A stretch of DNA of 64,000 nucleotides. Source: Hyphomicrobiales bacterium (lineage in GTDB: Bacteria; Pseudomonadota; Alphaproteobacteria; Rhizobiales; Xanthobacteraceae). The position numbers and the translations under genes were made by a program. Positions 1-8,140 of the stretch are shown one piece after another (within the stretch, counting starts at the first letter, position 1; each line of letters opens with the position of its first letter). The notes under the pieces are model-generated. The model had not been told where the DNA came from, did no database searches, and saw nothing but the letters and a program-made list of their open reading frames with translations. Where the stretch lies: positions 62,001 through 126,000 of the forward strand of contig JAFKKG010000012.1 of assembly GCA_017305715.1 (NCBI GenBank), given 5' to 3'.

Positions 1-1
1 C

Positions 2-136
2 GACATCAAGGATTACTTCGCGGCGCGCGGCTTCATCGTCGACGGCACGACCCCCGAGGCGTTCAAGACCTTTATCGCGAGCGAGGTGAAGAAGTGGACG
101 CCGATCGTGAAGGGGGCGGGCGTCCAGGCCGATTGA
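2..136 (+). CDS. Bug/TctC-family solute receptor, C-terminal fragment
   Basis: The window opens inside a reading frame whose last 44 codons are visible and end in TGA. The residues DGTTPEAFKTFIASEVKKW followed by a short tail ending GVQAD match the usual C-terminal end of Bug-family periplasmic receptors of tripartite tricarboxylate transporters, where a TPxEF..FI..E..KW segment is typical. Compare the end of the complete Bug protein at 10069-11061 (TPAEFGKLVADETEKWRKV). The rest of the gene lies left of the window, so transporter partners and ligand cannot be judged. It stops 74 bases before the tRNA remnant that I take as the left boundary of a genomic island, so it probably belongs to the core chromosome. 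Confidence 0.75.
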   Translation, partial: DIKDYFAARGFIVDGTTPEAFKTFIASEVKKWTPIVKGAGVQAD

Positions 137-209
137 GATGGTGACGCCAGCTATGTGCCTGGTGCGGTGACGCTGCGTGGCAACCTTCGTCGTTTTCGCA
201 AGCGAAGGC

Positions 210-256
210 TGGTGGGCCCGGCTGGACTCGAACCTGCAACCGGACCGTTACGAGCG
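210..256 (-). pseudogene. 3'-half remnant of the CAU-anticodon tRNA (putative island attachment repeat)
   Basis: These 47 bases match positions 9910-9956, the 3' part of the intact tRNA at 9910-9985, at 44 of 47 positions and in the same orientation. The three differences are C/T at the tip of the T arm, one in the variable region and one in the anticodon (CAT becomes CGT). Similarity stops abruptly after 256, so the 5' half (acceptor strand, D arm) is missing and it cannot fold as a tRNA. A detached 3' tRNA end at the far side of inserted DNA is the usual scar of integration into a tRNA gene. Confidence 0.8.
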
Positions 257-377
257 ACGTGGCGAGGCGATGGCGTGTCTTCTGCCGCCATGAAGCTTTC
301 AAGAAATCGGGTATCCATCAACGAAGCTTTGCGTCGATATGAATGGCGGCTTTACGCTCGAACACCGGCATCTGGGA

Positions 378-1115
378 TCACAGGGGGGCGGGCGAGAATG
401 CGTGGACGTCCTGCTCATACTGATCGATGTGTCGCGCGACCGCTTGATAGGCGGCTTCCGGGTTGGAAGCTTCGACCGCGGACAGAATGTCCTGGTGGCA
501 GATGACGATTCGTTCGCGGACGGCTCTGAGCATTTTGTGCGGGCTCATCACCGTGAGGTTTTTTATGATCGGCTCCAGCCATACCGGATATAGCCTGTTC
601 CCGGATGCGCGAGCCAACAGGGTATGAAAATCGATGTCTTCCTTGAAGAACGACTCCGCGTCCCCGATCGCGGCCTTCATCGTGCGAAGATTCTTCGTGA
701 GCGTCTTCAGGTCGGCTTCCGTCCGGTGTCTGGCAGCCAGTGTCGCAATGTGACCCTCAAGAAACCTTCGAGCGTCGATGAATTCCTCGAGCGGGATCGC
801 TTCACGAAGCAGGTGTTCCGACAATGCGACCGTCGTTTTCTGAAAGCCTCCGTCAATCACGAACACACCGCGCGCGGCGCTTGTCTCGACGATGCCTTTG
901 CTCTCCAGTATGTCGATGGCCTCACGCAGGACGGTCCGGCTTATTCCGAACGATCGACTGAGGAAGCGCTCACCGGGGAGCTTTGAACCCACGGTCATTC
1001 CGGAGGACCGGATATATTCCTCGATCTGTTCGGCCACGCCCGGCGAAAGGTTCTGCCGCGCGGGATGTGGAGAATGCGCGCCCGGGCTGACTCTCATAAT
1101 GTTCGGTACCTTCAC
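378..1115 (-). CDS. GntR-family (FadR subfamily) transcriptional regulator
   Basis: The N-terminal winged helix-turn-helix is clear (segments KLPGERFLSRSFGISRTVLR and EAIDILESKGIVE), followed by an all-helical FCD-type effector domain containing FLEGHIATLAARH and the ligand/metal-site style histidines of DIDFHTLL and VARHIDQYE. Length, about 245 residues, fits the FadR subfamily. The open frame extends upstream to 1295, but I favour the GTG at 1113-1115 because GAGGAAAGG precedes it by six bases; an ATG at 1095-1097 is the alternative. It is divergent from the catabolic genes that begin at 1514, and a FadR-type operator lies between them. It is therefore probably the local, ligand-responsive repressor of the island's operon. 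The effector is unknown. Confidence 0.88.
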   Translation of the reverse strand: MKVPNIMRVSPGAHSPHPARQNLSPGVAEQIEEYIRSSGMTVGSKLPGERFLSRSFGISRTVLREAIDILESKGIVETSAARGVFVIDGGFQKTTVALSEHLLREAIPLEEFIDARRFLEGHIATLAARHRTEADLKTLTKNLRTMKAAIGDAESFFKEDIDFHTLLARASGNRLYPVWLEPIIKNLTVMSPHKMLRAVRERIVICHQDILSAVEASNPEAAYQAVARHIDQYEQDVHAFSPAPL

Positions 1116-1341
1116 GTCCCGCCTTTCCTCGGAAATCAAATTGCCTACCCGCCAGGCGTTCATGCCACCAACGGAATAGCCTTTGCGCTGCGCAACGGAA
1201 AGCCCGGCGCGCCACAGGTCTATTCTGTCGCGGGACGCCTCCCGCAAGCAATCAGCAGCCAGTTCCTGTGCACGATGTGATTGAAATTTGCTCAATCAAG
1301 CTGCTTGCCAGCAAAAGATTAATGCCCTAGCGTGCAAGTCT

Positions 1342-1359
1342 AACTGGTCCAACCAGATT
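1342..1359. promoter_or_regulatory. FadR/GntR-type operator
   Basis: The sequence AACTGGTCCAACCAGATT contains the perfect dyad CTGGT-N3-ACCAG (1344-1356), the same architecture as E. coli FadR sites. It lies in the roughly 400-base divergent region between the GntR gene and the catabolic operon, so it is the natural site for autoregulation and control of the operon. Confidence 0.7.
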
Positions 1360-1376
1360 GAATATTGCTTAAAAGG

Positions 1377-1391
1377 CAAGGTTTTACCTTG
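1377..1391. promoter_or_regulatory. Second perfect dyad in the divergent promoter region
   Basis: CAAGGT-TTT-ACCTTG is a perfect 6-base inverted repeat with a 3-base spacer, 20 bases downstream of the FadR-type operator. It shares the GGT-N3-ACC core with that site, so it may be a second, weaker operator for the same regulator. A small RNA hairpin in the leader is the alternative. Confidence 0.4.
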
Positions 1392-1513
1392 TCAAAGCAG
1401 GTATTTGGGTGAGTGGACTCAAGAGAAGCGCGACAACGCTCTCGGCGCCTGGATGGGCGCCCGGGCCTGACGCGCCCGAAATAAAAGATGAGAGAACCGG
1501 GGGTATTGTAATC

Positions 1514-2182
1514 GTGTACGATCTCTTTCCTCTTCCGTCGCAAGTCGAGCCTCGGCTTCTCGACATTCTGCGCAAGGCCGAGCCGGCCACGATCGGTCAC
1601 TTCATGGACACCGGATTCATGGACCCCGCGATCCGCGGCTTGCTGCCTGATTTCCGCATTGCCGGCACCGCCATCACGGTCAGGATGCCTGGTCCCGACG
1701 GGACGATGATGCATTATGCGATTGGACAGGCGCGCCCTGGCGATATCATCGTCGTCGACCGCTGCCACGACCTCAAATACGCATGTCTGGGGGGTGCGGT
1801 CGCGTATGCCGCGAAGAAGGCGGGCGTTGCGGGCATCATCGTCGATGGTCTTGTGACCGACATCGGAGAATTGCGCCAATACGGGGTGCCGGTGTGGGCG
1901 CGCGGACTGTCGCCGGTCACCACCAAGCGCATGGGTCTTGATGGCGAGTTTTGCTCGACGATTTCCTGCGGTGGGGTTTCGGTGAAGCCGGGGGCTGCGG
2001 TGTTTGCCGACGAGAACGGGATTCTGGTCCTTGATGCGGATCAGATCGAGGCGGCCGCGACACGTGCGGTCGGCATGCAGCAAGAAGAAAAGAAGACGCT
2101 GGCGCGTCTCGATGCTGGGGAGAAGTACCCGGACATCATCGGCGCGACCCCGTTCATTCAAGAGCGTGCACGCATCCGATAG
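1514..2182 (+). CDS. RraA/HMG-aldolase-like family protein (paralogue 1)
   Basis: This is an RraA-fold protein of the family containing 4-hydroxy-4-methyl-2-oxoglutarate aldolases, which cleave hydroxy-oxo-diacids and decarboxylate oxaloacetate. Family marks are the GQARPGDIIVVD strand-turn, the AGIIVDG segment and the late PGAAVFADENGILVLD segment. Where catalytic family members read DGxxRD, this copy reads DGLVTD, so the Arg is Thr at about residue 115; the reaction may differ. I chose GTG 1514 because it gives the usual length of about 222 residues; the open frame begins at 1409. It is the first gene of the island operon behind the predicted operator. A second RraA-like gene with an intact Arg-Asp pair closes the operon. 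Confidence 0.75.
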   Translation: MYDLFPLPSQVEPRLLDILRKAEPATIGHFMDTGFMDPAIRGLLPDFRIAGTAITVRMPGPDGTMMHYAIGQARPGDIIVVDRCHDLKYACLGGAVAYAAKKAGVAGIIVDGLVTDIGELRQYGVPVWARGLSPVTTKRMGLDGEFCSTISCGGVSVKPGAAVFADENGILVLDADQIEAAATRAVGMQQEEKKTLARLDAGEKYPDIIGATPFIQERARIR

Positions 2183-2252
2183 CTGAATTGGCCGCGTGGC
2201 ATGCCGCGCGGCCCGGTCCTTCATCGCACTTTGTGCATTCCTTGGTATCCCA

Positions 2253-3641
2253 ATGGACATTTCACCGAAGCAACTGGCAAGCTTGCCGGTTCATGTACTT
2301 TCTGCGGAGATTGCCGCCCGGCGGCTTTCACCCGTCATGCTCGTCGAGGCCTATATCGCGCGGATCGAGGCTCTCGACGAAAAGCTTCATGCGTTCGTCG
2401 AGCCGTTCATCGACGATGCCAGGCTTGCCGCGGAGGCGGCGGACAAGGCGATACGCTCGGGACATTCCGTCGGGCCGCTGCATGGAATTCCGGTGGCGCT
2501 AAAGGATCTCGTTGAGCTGGAAGGGCGCTCGATCACCGGGGGCTCGCTGATCTGGAGCGACCGCAGGGCCGCGCGCACCGCGTCGCTTGCAAAAAAGATG
2601 ATTCAGGCCGGAATGATTGTGATCGGCCGCACGCACATGGTGGAGTTCGCGCTCGGCGGATGGGGAGCGAATCCCAAGATGGGTACGCCCTGGAATCCCT
2701 GGGATCTGCAGACGCATCGAATTCCCGGCGGATCGAGCAGCGGTTCAGCCGTGGCTGTCGCTGCGGGCATGGCCCCGTGGGCGATCGGCACCGATACCGG
2801 CGGCTCGGTTCGTCTGCCTGCCGCCTATTGCGGACTAACGGGCCTGAAGCCGACAGCCGGGCGGATCAGCAGCCATGGGCTGATGGCGCTCAGCTCGACG
2901 CTCGACACGGCCGGCGTGATCACCCGGTCGGTGGAGGATGCTGCGGTACTCTACGAACTGCTGCGAGACCGGAATACGCAGCGCGACGGTGGCTGCGATC
3001 CGCGCTCAAACCTGAAGCGCGGCATAGCCGGGATGAAGTTCGGAAAAATGCCGGACGAGGAACGAGAGGCCGTCGCTGCCGACGTGCTTGAGGCTTTTGA
3101 CCGCGCTGTCGATGTTCTGGCGGATGCGGGCGCAGACATCCAGCCAATTCGTTTGCCCTGTCGGTTCGACGATTACGCGGACATGTCCGCGCGCATCATG
3201 CTTGCCGAGGCGTATTCCGAGTTTGGCGCGTTCGCCGAGGATTCCAGTCTCGACATCGATGAGACGGTGCGCGGTCGGGTGCTCGCTGGAGCGAGCCTTT
3301 CGGCGCGGGATTACCTCAAGGCGCTTAGCGAACGGGCCGTCCTGAAGGAACAGTTCTCCGCAGCTTTCTCGGGCTTCGACGCGCTGCTGACGCCGACCGC
3401 GGCAACTCCGGCGATCCCGGTGGCCGCGATTCCTCCGCAAAGCAATCCCACGCGGTTCACCCGGGTTGCGAATTTCCTGGACCTTGCGGCGCTCTCGGTG
3501 CCGAACGGCCTCTCCGGCGAGGGACTTCCGATCGCGCTCCAAATCGTTTGCCGCGGTTTCGACGAAGCGACCGCACTGCGGATCGGCTGGGCCTACGAAA
3601 GCGCCACCGATTGGCATTCGCATCTTCCACCCGTGTTCTGA
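2253..3641 (+). CDS. Amidase-signature family amidohydrolase
   Basis: This is a cytoplasmic amidase of the amidase-signature family (462 residues), which hydrolyses carboxamides to acid plus ammonia through a Ser-cisSer-Lys triad. All three elements are visible: Lys near residue 84 in PVALKDLVELEG, the cis-Ser region GGSSSGSAVAVAAGM near 159-165, and the nucleophile Ser near 185 in GTDTGGSVRLP. The ATG at 2253 (MDISPKQLASL) starts the conserved fold; the open frame reaches 2196. It follows the RraA-like gene by 70 bases. It is not GatA by context, since no gatB or gatC is nearby, so a catabolic substrate amide is more likely. Confidence 0.88.
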   Translation: MDISPKQLASLPVHVLSAEIAARRLSPVMLVEAYIARIEALDEKLHAFVEPFIDDARLAAEAADKAIRSGHSVGPLHGIPVALKDLVELEGRSITGGSLIWSDRRAARTASLAKKMIQAGMIVIGRTHMVEFALGGWGANPKMGTPWNPWDLQTHRIPGGSSSGSAVAVAAGMAPWAIGTDTGGSVRLPAAYCGLTGLKPTAGRISSHGLMALSSTLDTAGVITRSVEDAAVLYELLRDRNTQRDGGCDPRSNLKRGIAGMKFGKMPDEEREAVAADVLEAFDRAVDVLADAGADIQPIRLPCRFDDYADMSARIMLAEAYSEFGAFAEDSSLDIDETVRGRVLAGASLSARDYLKALSERAVLKEQFSAAFSGFDALLTPTAATPAIPVAAIPPQSNPTRFTRVANFLDLAALSVPNGLSGEGLPIALQIVCRGFDEATALRIGWAYESATDWHSHLPPVF

Positions 3642-3828
3642 CGCGCGGTTGGCAACGGGCCGATGCTTCGACTGGCGACCGGTCCCATCGGCCCATACAG
3701 CAAAGGCGATCTGCACAGGCTTCGGGCTGTTCAGGTTGCTCTCTCGACGGAAGCTTCCACCGGACCCAGGCGGCACGCCAGTTCGGTTTCTCCACCGTGT
3801 CCAACACTCGAATGAGGAAGAAAGTGAA

Positions 3829-4944
3829 ATGATGAGGATGAATTCCGTATGCGCAATCGCGCTCGGTTGCGCACTATCGCTGGGGGCAGTTGCCGCCAGG
3901 GCAGAAGACAGTGCGCGCGTCACCGAGCTCAAGAAAATCGCGAGCGAAATGAAGCCGTTCTCGCTTCGCGTGCTTGGATTGCCGTCCGGTACGTCGGAGT
4001 GGAGCTTTCTCGATAAGCCGTTCTGGAATGACAAGGTCAAGGAACTCGGCGGCGGCAAGGTGACTGCTCAGCTCAGCAGCATGAGCGAGCTGAATCTTCA
4101 GGGCGGCGATGCCTTCAAGGCGACCGCGCAAGGCATGTTCGACGTGGCTGATCTCGTCGCCAACTACGGCGCCGGCGAGGTAATGCAACTCGACGCGCTG
4201 GATCTCGCTGGCGTGGCGGGGACCTATGAAGAGCAGCGAAAGATGCTCGATGCCTACATGCCGGTGCTGGCGGATGCTCTGAAGGACCGTTTCGGCATTG
4301 TGTTGCTTGGCGCCACGCCTTCCACCGCCCAGACCTTCTTCTGCAAGCCGGAAATTCGCAATCTGGCCGACCTGAAGGGCAAGAAGGTGCGTACCAGCAG
4401 TGCGTCGGTCGCCGATATGCTGTCCGGCCTCGGCGCGGTGCCAGTCACCATCGCCTTTGCCGAAGCGATTCCGGCCATGCAGCGCGGCGTGGTCGATTGC
4501 ATCGTCACCGGCACGATGTCGGCCAATACCGCAAAGGTGCCCGAGGTTGCTGATCACATCTATCCGTTGACGGTCGGCTGGGCGCCACGTGTGCGAATGG
4601 TGAGCAAGCAGCTCTGGAACAAGCTCGACCCGACCCAACGCAAGTGGATGGAAAAGGTCACCGAATACTATGTCCACGAGATGTCCGACCCGCTCGAGGT
4701 CCTGAATACCGAGCAGGGCATTCTGTGCTCCGCCGGCGCCGACACCTGCAAATACGACGGGCAGTTCGGGGTCAAGAAGGCCAAGATGGGACTCAGCAAG
4801 GTGTCCGACGATGATCGCACGGCGCTCCGCGGTGTCGTCGAAGCCAAGGTATTGCCTGCCTTTGCAAAGGCGTGCGGCGACAAGTGCGCCGCCCGCTGGC
4901 AGGACACCGTCGGCAAGGCGATGAATCTCAAAATGGTGAAGTAA
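3829..4944 (+). CDS. TRAP transporter DctP-family substrate-binding protein
   Basis: This is the periplasmic solute receptor of a tripartite ATP-independent (TRAP) transporter, 371 residues. A Sec signal peptide is evident (MMRMNSVCAIALGCALSLGA, cleavage after ARA). The mature part has the DctP-fold features: LADLKGKKVRT, FAEAIPAMQRGVVDCIVTG and the long helix EVADHIYPLT. The start is set by GAGGAAG eight bases before ATG 3829. The dctQ and dctM genes follow directly, so the system is complete. The binding pocket appears to use the Arg of KKVRT, the usual carboxylate ligand in this family, which favours an organic-acid substrate. The exact ligand cannot be read from sequence. Confidence 0.9.
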   Translation: MMRMNSVCAIALGCALSLGAVAARAEDSARVTELKKIASEMKPFSLRVLGLPSGTSEWSFLDKPFWNDKVKELGGGKVTAQLSSMSELNLQGGDAFKATAQGMFDVADLVANYGAGEVMQLDALDLAGVAGTYEEQRKMLDAYMPVLADALKDRFGIVLLGATPSTAQTFFCKPEIRNLADLKGKKVRTSSASVADMLSGLGAVPVTIAFAEAIPAMQRGVVDCIVTGTMSANTAKVPEVADHIYPLTVGWAPRVRMVSKQLWNKLDPTQRKWMEKVTEYYVHEMSDPLEVLNTEQGILCSAGADTCKYDGQFGVKKAKMGLSKVSDDDRTALRGVVEAKVLPAFAKACGDKCAARWQDTVGKAMNLKMVK

Positions 4945-4952
4945 CGAAGAGT

Positions 4953-4979
4953 GGCGGGAGATTTTCCAGATCTCCCGCC
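4953..4979 (+). terminator. Strong intercistronic stem-loop between dctP and dctQ
   Basis: Bases 4953-4962 (GGCGGGAGAT) pair perfectly with 4970-4979 (ATCTCCCGCC) around a 7-base loop. There is no T-run, so it is more likely a partial terminator or an mRNA-stabilising hairpin that raises receptor over membrane subunits than a full stop. Confidence 0.65.
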
Positions 4980-5029
4980 TCGCTCTGAACCCCGGGTTTC
5001 AATTGGCGATTGCTCAAAGGCTTTCCGAT

Positions 5030-5581
5030 ATGAGGAAACTTTCCCAGATCAGAGCGACTATCGAGATCTTGTCGCGCTACCTGACGTTGGTCACCGGCTA
5101 CATACTTTTTGCCGCCGGGCTCCTTGTCTGCTTCGACGTCATCGTTCGCCGGCTCTTCAATTACAGTCTGGCGGGCGCCGATGAATTGTCCGGATACGCG
5201 CTCGCTGCTGCAACCGCTGGCGGCTTGTCCTATGCGCTTTTTACCCAGAGCCATATCCGGATCGACGCGATCTACCGGCTTCTTCCGCTCAAGACCAAGG
5301 CCGTGCTGGATGTGCTCGCTGGGCTGTCGTTCGTTCTTGTCGCAGGTCTGCTCGCCTACATGGGGACGGCCGAGGTCATCGAATCGGCTACTTACCATAC
5401 CGTCGCAAGTACCCCATGGCGCACGCCGCTCTGGATTCCGCAGGCGGTGTGGGCGCTCGGGCTGATCCTTTTCGCTCTGGCTGCGATCGTAACGACCCTC
5501 GAGGCCATATTGAAACTGATGTCGGGCGATGCGGCCGGCGCGCACGCGCTGACGGGCATTTCCGAAGGATCAATCGAGTAA
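5030..5581 (+). CDS. TRAP transporter small permease (DctQ family)
   Basis: The 183-residue membrane protein has four predicted helices, the first near residues 15-40 (LTLVTGYILFAAGLLVCFDV). It carries the DctQ hallmarks VIVRRLFNYSLAGADELSGY and the HIRIDAIYRLLP stretch after helix 2. It forms the small inner-membrane subunit that pairs with DctM in Na+-driven solute uptake. The ATG at 5030 is preceded by AAAGG at good distance and keeps the normal length. The gene ends six bases before dctM and follows the dctP hairpin. Confidence 0.88.
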   Translation: MRKLSQIRATIEILSRYLTLVTGYILFAAGLLVCFDVIVRRLFNYSLAGADELSGYALAAATAGGLSYALFTQSHIRIDAIYRLLPLKTKAVLDVLAGLSFVLVAGLLAYMGTAEVIESATYHTVASTPWRTPLWIPQAVWALGLILFALAAIVTTLEAILKLMSGDAAGAHALTGISEGSIE

Positions 5582-5587
5582 GCGCCC

Positions 5588-6874
5588 ATGAGCCTCACCC
5601 TTATTTTCACAACCGTCTTTGTTTTTCTGCTGGCTCTGGGGCTTCCCGTTGCCGCAGTGATCATCATTATCGGATTGATGACCGAGTGGGTCTCGCCGGT
5701 TTCCTTTCTGGCAAGCCTTGGGCCAACGGCCTGGACGCAGTCGCAGAGCTACCTGCTCGTTTCCATCCCACTGTTCATTCTGTTCGGCGAAATTCTGGTC
5801 CGAAGTGGTATCGCCGGAAACATGTACGGTGCGATTACGCCCTGGTTGAACCGCGTGCCTGGAAAGCTGATGCAGACCAATATCGCGACGTCCGCGATTT
5901 TCGCCGCGACGTCGGGCTCCAGCGTGGCCACCGCGGCGACGGTCGCATCTGTCGCGATCCCGGAAATTCGCAAGGGGGGCTACAACGAACGTCTCTTCCT
6001 GGGGTCCATCGCAGCCGGCGGCACGCTCGGGATTTTGATTCCGCCGTCGATCAACATGATCGTGTATGGCGCGCTCACCAATACGTCGATCCCCCAGCTG
6101 TATCTCGCCGGCTTCGTTCCCGGGATATTGCTGATGCTGCTGTTCATGCTGGTGGCCGGAATCTGCTGTTTGTTCCGGCCGGACTGGGATGGGCAGGCCG
6201 TTAAGGCAACCTGGAAGGATCGCCTTCGTTCGCTCCCGGCCCTGCTGCCGCCGATTATGATCTTTCTCGTGGTGGTTGGATCGATCTATGCGGGCATTGC
6301 GACGCCCACGGAAGCAGCCGCGCTTGGCGTGTTGGCGTCGGTTCTGCTCGCCGCGGCGCATCGCAAGATGACCATCAGCCTTCTGAACGAGTCCATTCTC
6401 GCGACGATGCGCACCACGTCGATGCTGATCCTGATCATGATCGCCGCCTCGTTCCTCAACTTCGCCATCGGGTTCATGGGATTCACCAAGGCTGTCGAAG
6501 ACGCCATCGTCAATTCGAATCTGGGGCCCTACACGGTCATCGCCTGGATCATCGTTGCCTATCTCGTCCTGGGCTGCTTCCTCGACGGCCTCTCGATGAC
6601 GGTACTGACCGTCCCGATCCTGGCGCCAGCAATCGTCAAATTGGGGTTCGATCCCATCTGGTTCGGAATCATCGTGATCCTCTCGACGGAAATGGGACTT
6701 CTCACGCCGCCAGTCGGAATGAATTGCTACGTTGTGCAAGGTGTGCGCGGGCGAGGCTCGATTACTGATGTCTTCGTCGGTGTCGCTCCCTACGCCGCCG
6801 TCCTCATGCTGTTCATCGTAATGCTTATTGTCTTCCCGCAGATCGCACTGTGGCTGCCCGATTTGCTGAAGTGA
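5588..6874 (+). CDS. TRAP transporter large permease (DctM family)
   Basis: The 428-residue, roughly 12-helix protein is the Na+-coupled transport subunit of the TRAP system. Family marks include IFAATSGSSVATAATVASVA and AAGGTLGILIPPSINMIVYG, and late in the protein MGLLTPPVGMNCYVVQG, where the two pseudo-symmetric GxLxPPS/GLxTPPVG loops form the transport site. It starts six bases after dctQ. With the upstream receptor it completes the importer of the island and is co-transcribed with the downstream amidohydrolase. Confidence 0.92.
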   Translation: MSLTLIFTTVFVFLLALGLPVAAVIIIIGLMTEWVSPVSFLASLGPTAWTQSQSYLLVSIPLFILFGEILVRSGIAGNMYGAITPWLNRVPGKLMQTNIATSAIFAATSGSSVATAATVASVAIPEIRKGGYNERLFLGSIAAGGTLGILIPPSINMIVYGALTNTSIPQLYLAGFVPGILLMLLFMLVAGICCLFRPDWDGQAVKATWKDRLRSLPALLPPIMIFLVVVGSIYAGIATPTEAAALGVLASVLLAAAHRKMTISLLNESILATMRTTSMLILIMIAASFLNFAIGFMGFTKAVEDAIVNSNLGPYTVIAWIIVAYLVLGCFLDGLSMTVLTVPILAPAIVKLGFDPIWFGIIVILSTEMGLLTPPVGMNCYVVQGVRGRGSITDVFVGVAPYAAVLMLFIVMLIVFPQIALWLPDLLK

Positions 6875-6896
6875 TTAACCGAGCGGCCAGCACGAG

Positions 6897-8111
6897 ATGG
6901 AAATCATGAAGACTGTTATTCGCTGTGGGACGCTGTTCGATGCGACATTCGCCGGTCCACGACGCAATATGGCGGTTGTCGTCAGTGACGGCCGGATCGT
7001 CGAAGTCATTGGTGGCGACGAGCTTGCGCGCCGCCCCGACCTGGGCGACGCCGAGGTCGTGGATGCGTCGACCCACTGGGTGATGCCGGGGCTCATCAAT
7101 GTCCACGAGCATCTGGTTTTCCGGGACCTGATCGGAAATCCGATCGGCACCATGGCCGCCTCTCAGCCCCAGCTTACGCTCAACGCGGTACGCAATGCCC
7201 TGACCGCCTTGCGGCGTGGCTGGACCACGGTGCGCGACATGGGAGCCGCGCACGGCATCTCGTTCGCGTTCCAGGACTACATCGGCAAGGGGCTGCTGCC
7301 CGGACCGCGGGTTCTGGCGTGTGGCTCGCCGATTTGCGTCACGGGAGGCCATGCGAATCCCGTCTGCATCCAGGCCGATGGTCCTTACGAAGTTCGCAAG
7401 GCGGTGCGTTCTCAACTCTTTGCAGGTGCCGATTTTATCAAGGTGATGGCGAGCCATGATCCGATCCTGATCGACGGGCTGGAGAAGACCCGGCCGGAAA
7501 TGGCTGCGGACGAAATTCGCGCCGCGTTCGATGAGGCGAAGGCGCATGGCAAGCGTACGGCCTGCCACGTCATGGGCACTGTCGCGATAGGTCGCGTGCT
7601 CGACGCTGGTGTTGACGTGATCTCCCACGGCTTTTACCTCAACGACGACCTCGCCCAGCGGATGGTGGAGCAGGGTGTCTACCTCGACCCGACCCTCAGT
7701 TCGTACGGGCGCCAGACGATCAACCCGCAACTCCAGCGTGGCGCGAAATGGACCGAGGATCACCTGCCGCTTATTCCTGCGATGGAATCCGCGTTCCGGG
7801 CCGCGGTTCGCGCGGGTGTGAAGATCGTGACAGGCACTGATTCCGCCGGCCGGTATGCGGAAGACGTGGCCATGATGCGTGAACTCGGTCTCGGTGCCGA
7901 GGAAAGTCTGTTTGCCTGCACACGCAACGCTGCCGCGGCCCTTGGACTGTCTCATGAAGTCGGAACGATCGAAGTCGGAAAGGTGGCGGACCTGGTCGTT
8001 CTGGACGGCGACCCGCTGGCAGATCCCTACAAGCTGGAGGCAGTCAAGGTGGTCATCCAGGCCGGACGCGCCATGACGCCGGAGTCGATCACGCTGCATT
8101 CGTTGGTTTGA
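6897..8111 (+). CDS. Metal-dependent amidohydrolase (imidazolonepropionase/prolidase-like)
   Basis: This is a 404-residue amidohydrolase-superfamily enzyme with the split beta domain typical of imidazolonepropionase-like and Xaa-Pro dipeptidase-like members. Metal ligands are visible: HEH in MPGLINVHEHLVF near residues 67-73, His in KRTACHVMG, His in DVISHGFYL and Asp in IVTGTDSAGRY. The C-terminal strand VGKVADLVVLDGDPL is diagnostic. Family members hydrolyse cyclic amides, ureas or peptide-like C-N bonds. In this operon ring opening of an imported cyclic amide, ahead of the amidase, is a reasonable guess but only a guess. A second ATG lies at 6906. Confidence 0.85.
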   Translation: MEIMKTVIRCGTLFDATFAGPRRNMAVVVSDGRIVEVIGGDELARRPDLGDAEVVDASTHWVMPGLINVHEHLVFRDLIGNPIGTMAASQPQLTLNAVRNALTALRRGWTTVRDMGAAHGISFAFQDYIGKGLLPGPRVLACGSPICVTGGHANPVCIQADGPYEVRKAVRSQLFAGADFIKVMASHDPILIDGLEKTRPEMAADEIRAAFDEAKAHGKRTACHVMGTVAIGRVLDAGVDVISHGFYLNDDLAQRMVEQGVYLDPTLSSYGRQTINPQLQRGAKWTEDHLPLIPAMESAFRAAVRAGVKIVTGTDSAGRYAEDVAMMRELGLGAEESLFACTRNAAAALGLSHEVGTIEVGKVADLVVLDGDPLADPYKLEAVKVVIQAGRAMTPESITLHSLV

Positions 8112-8140
8112 AAGAAGCTGCACTGGACAGGTCGAAACGA

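Noticed and set aside
184-208. CCTTCG...CGAAGG hairpin after the left-edge receptor gene
   Set aside because: Only six pairs around a 13-base loop and no T-run; too weak to call a terminator.
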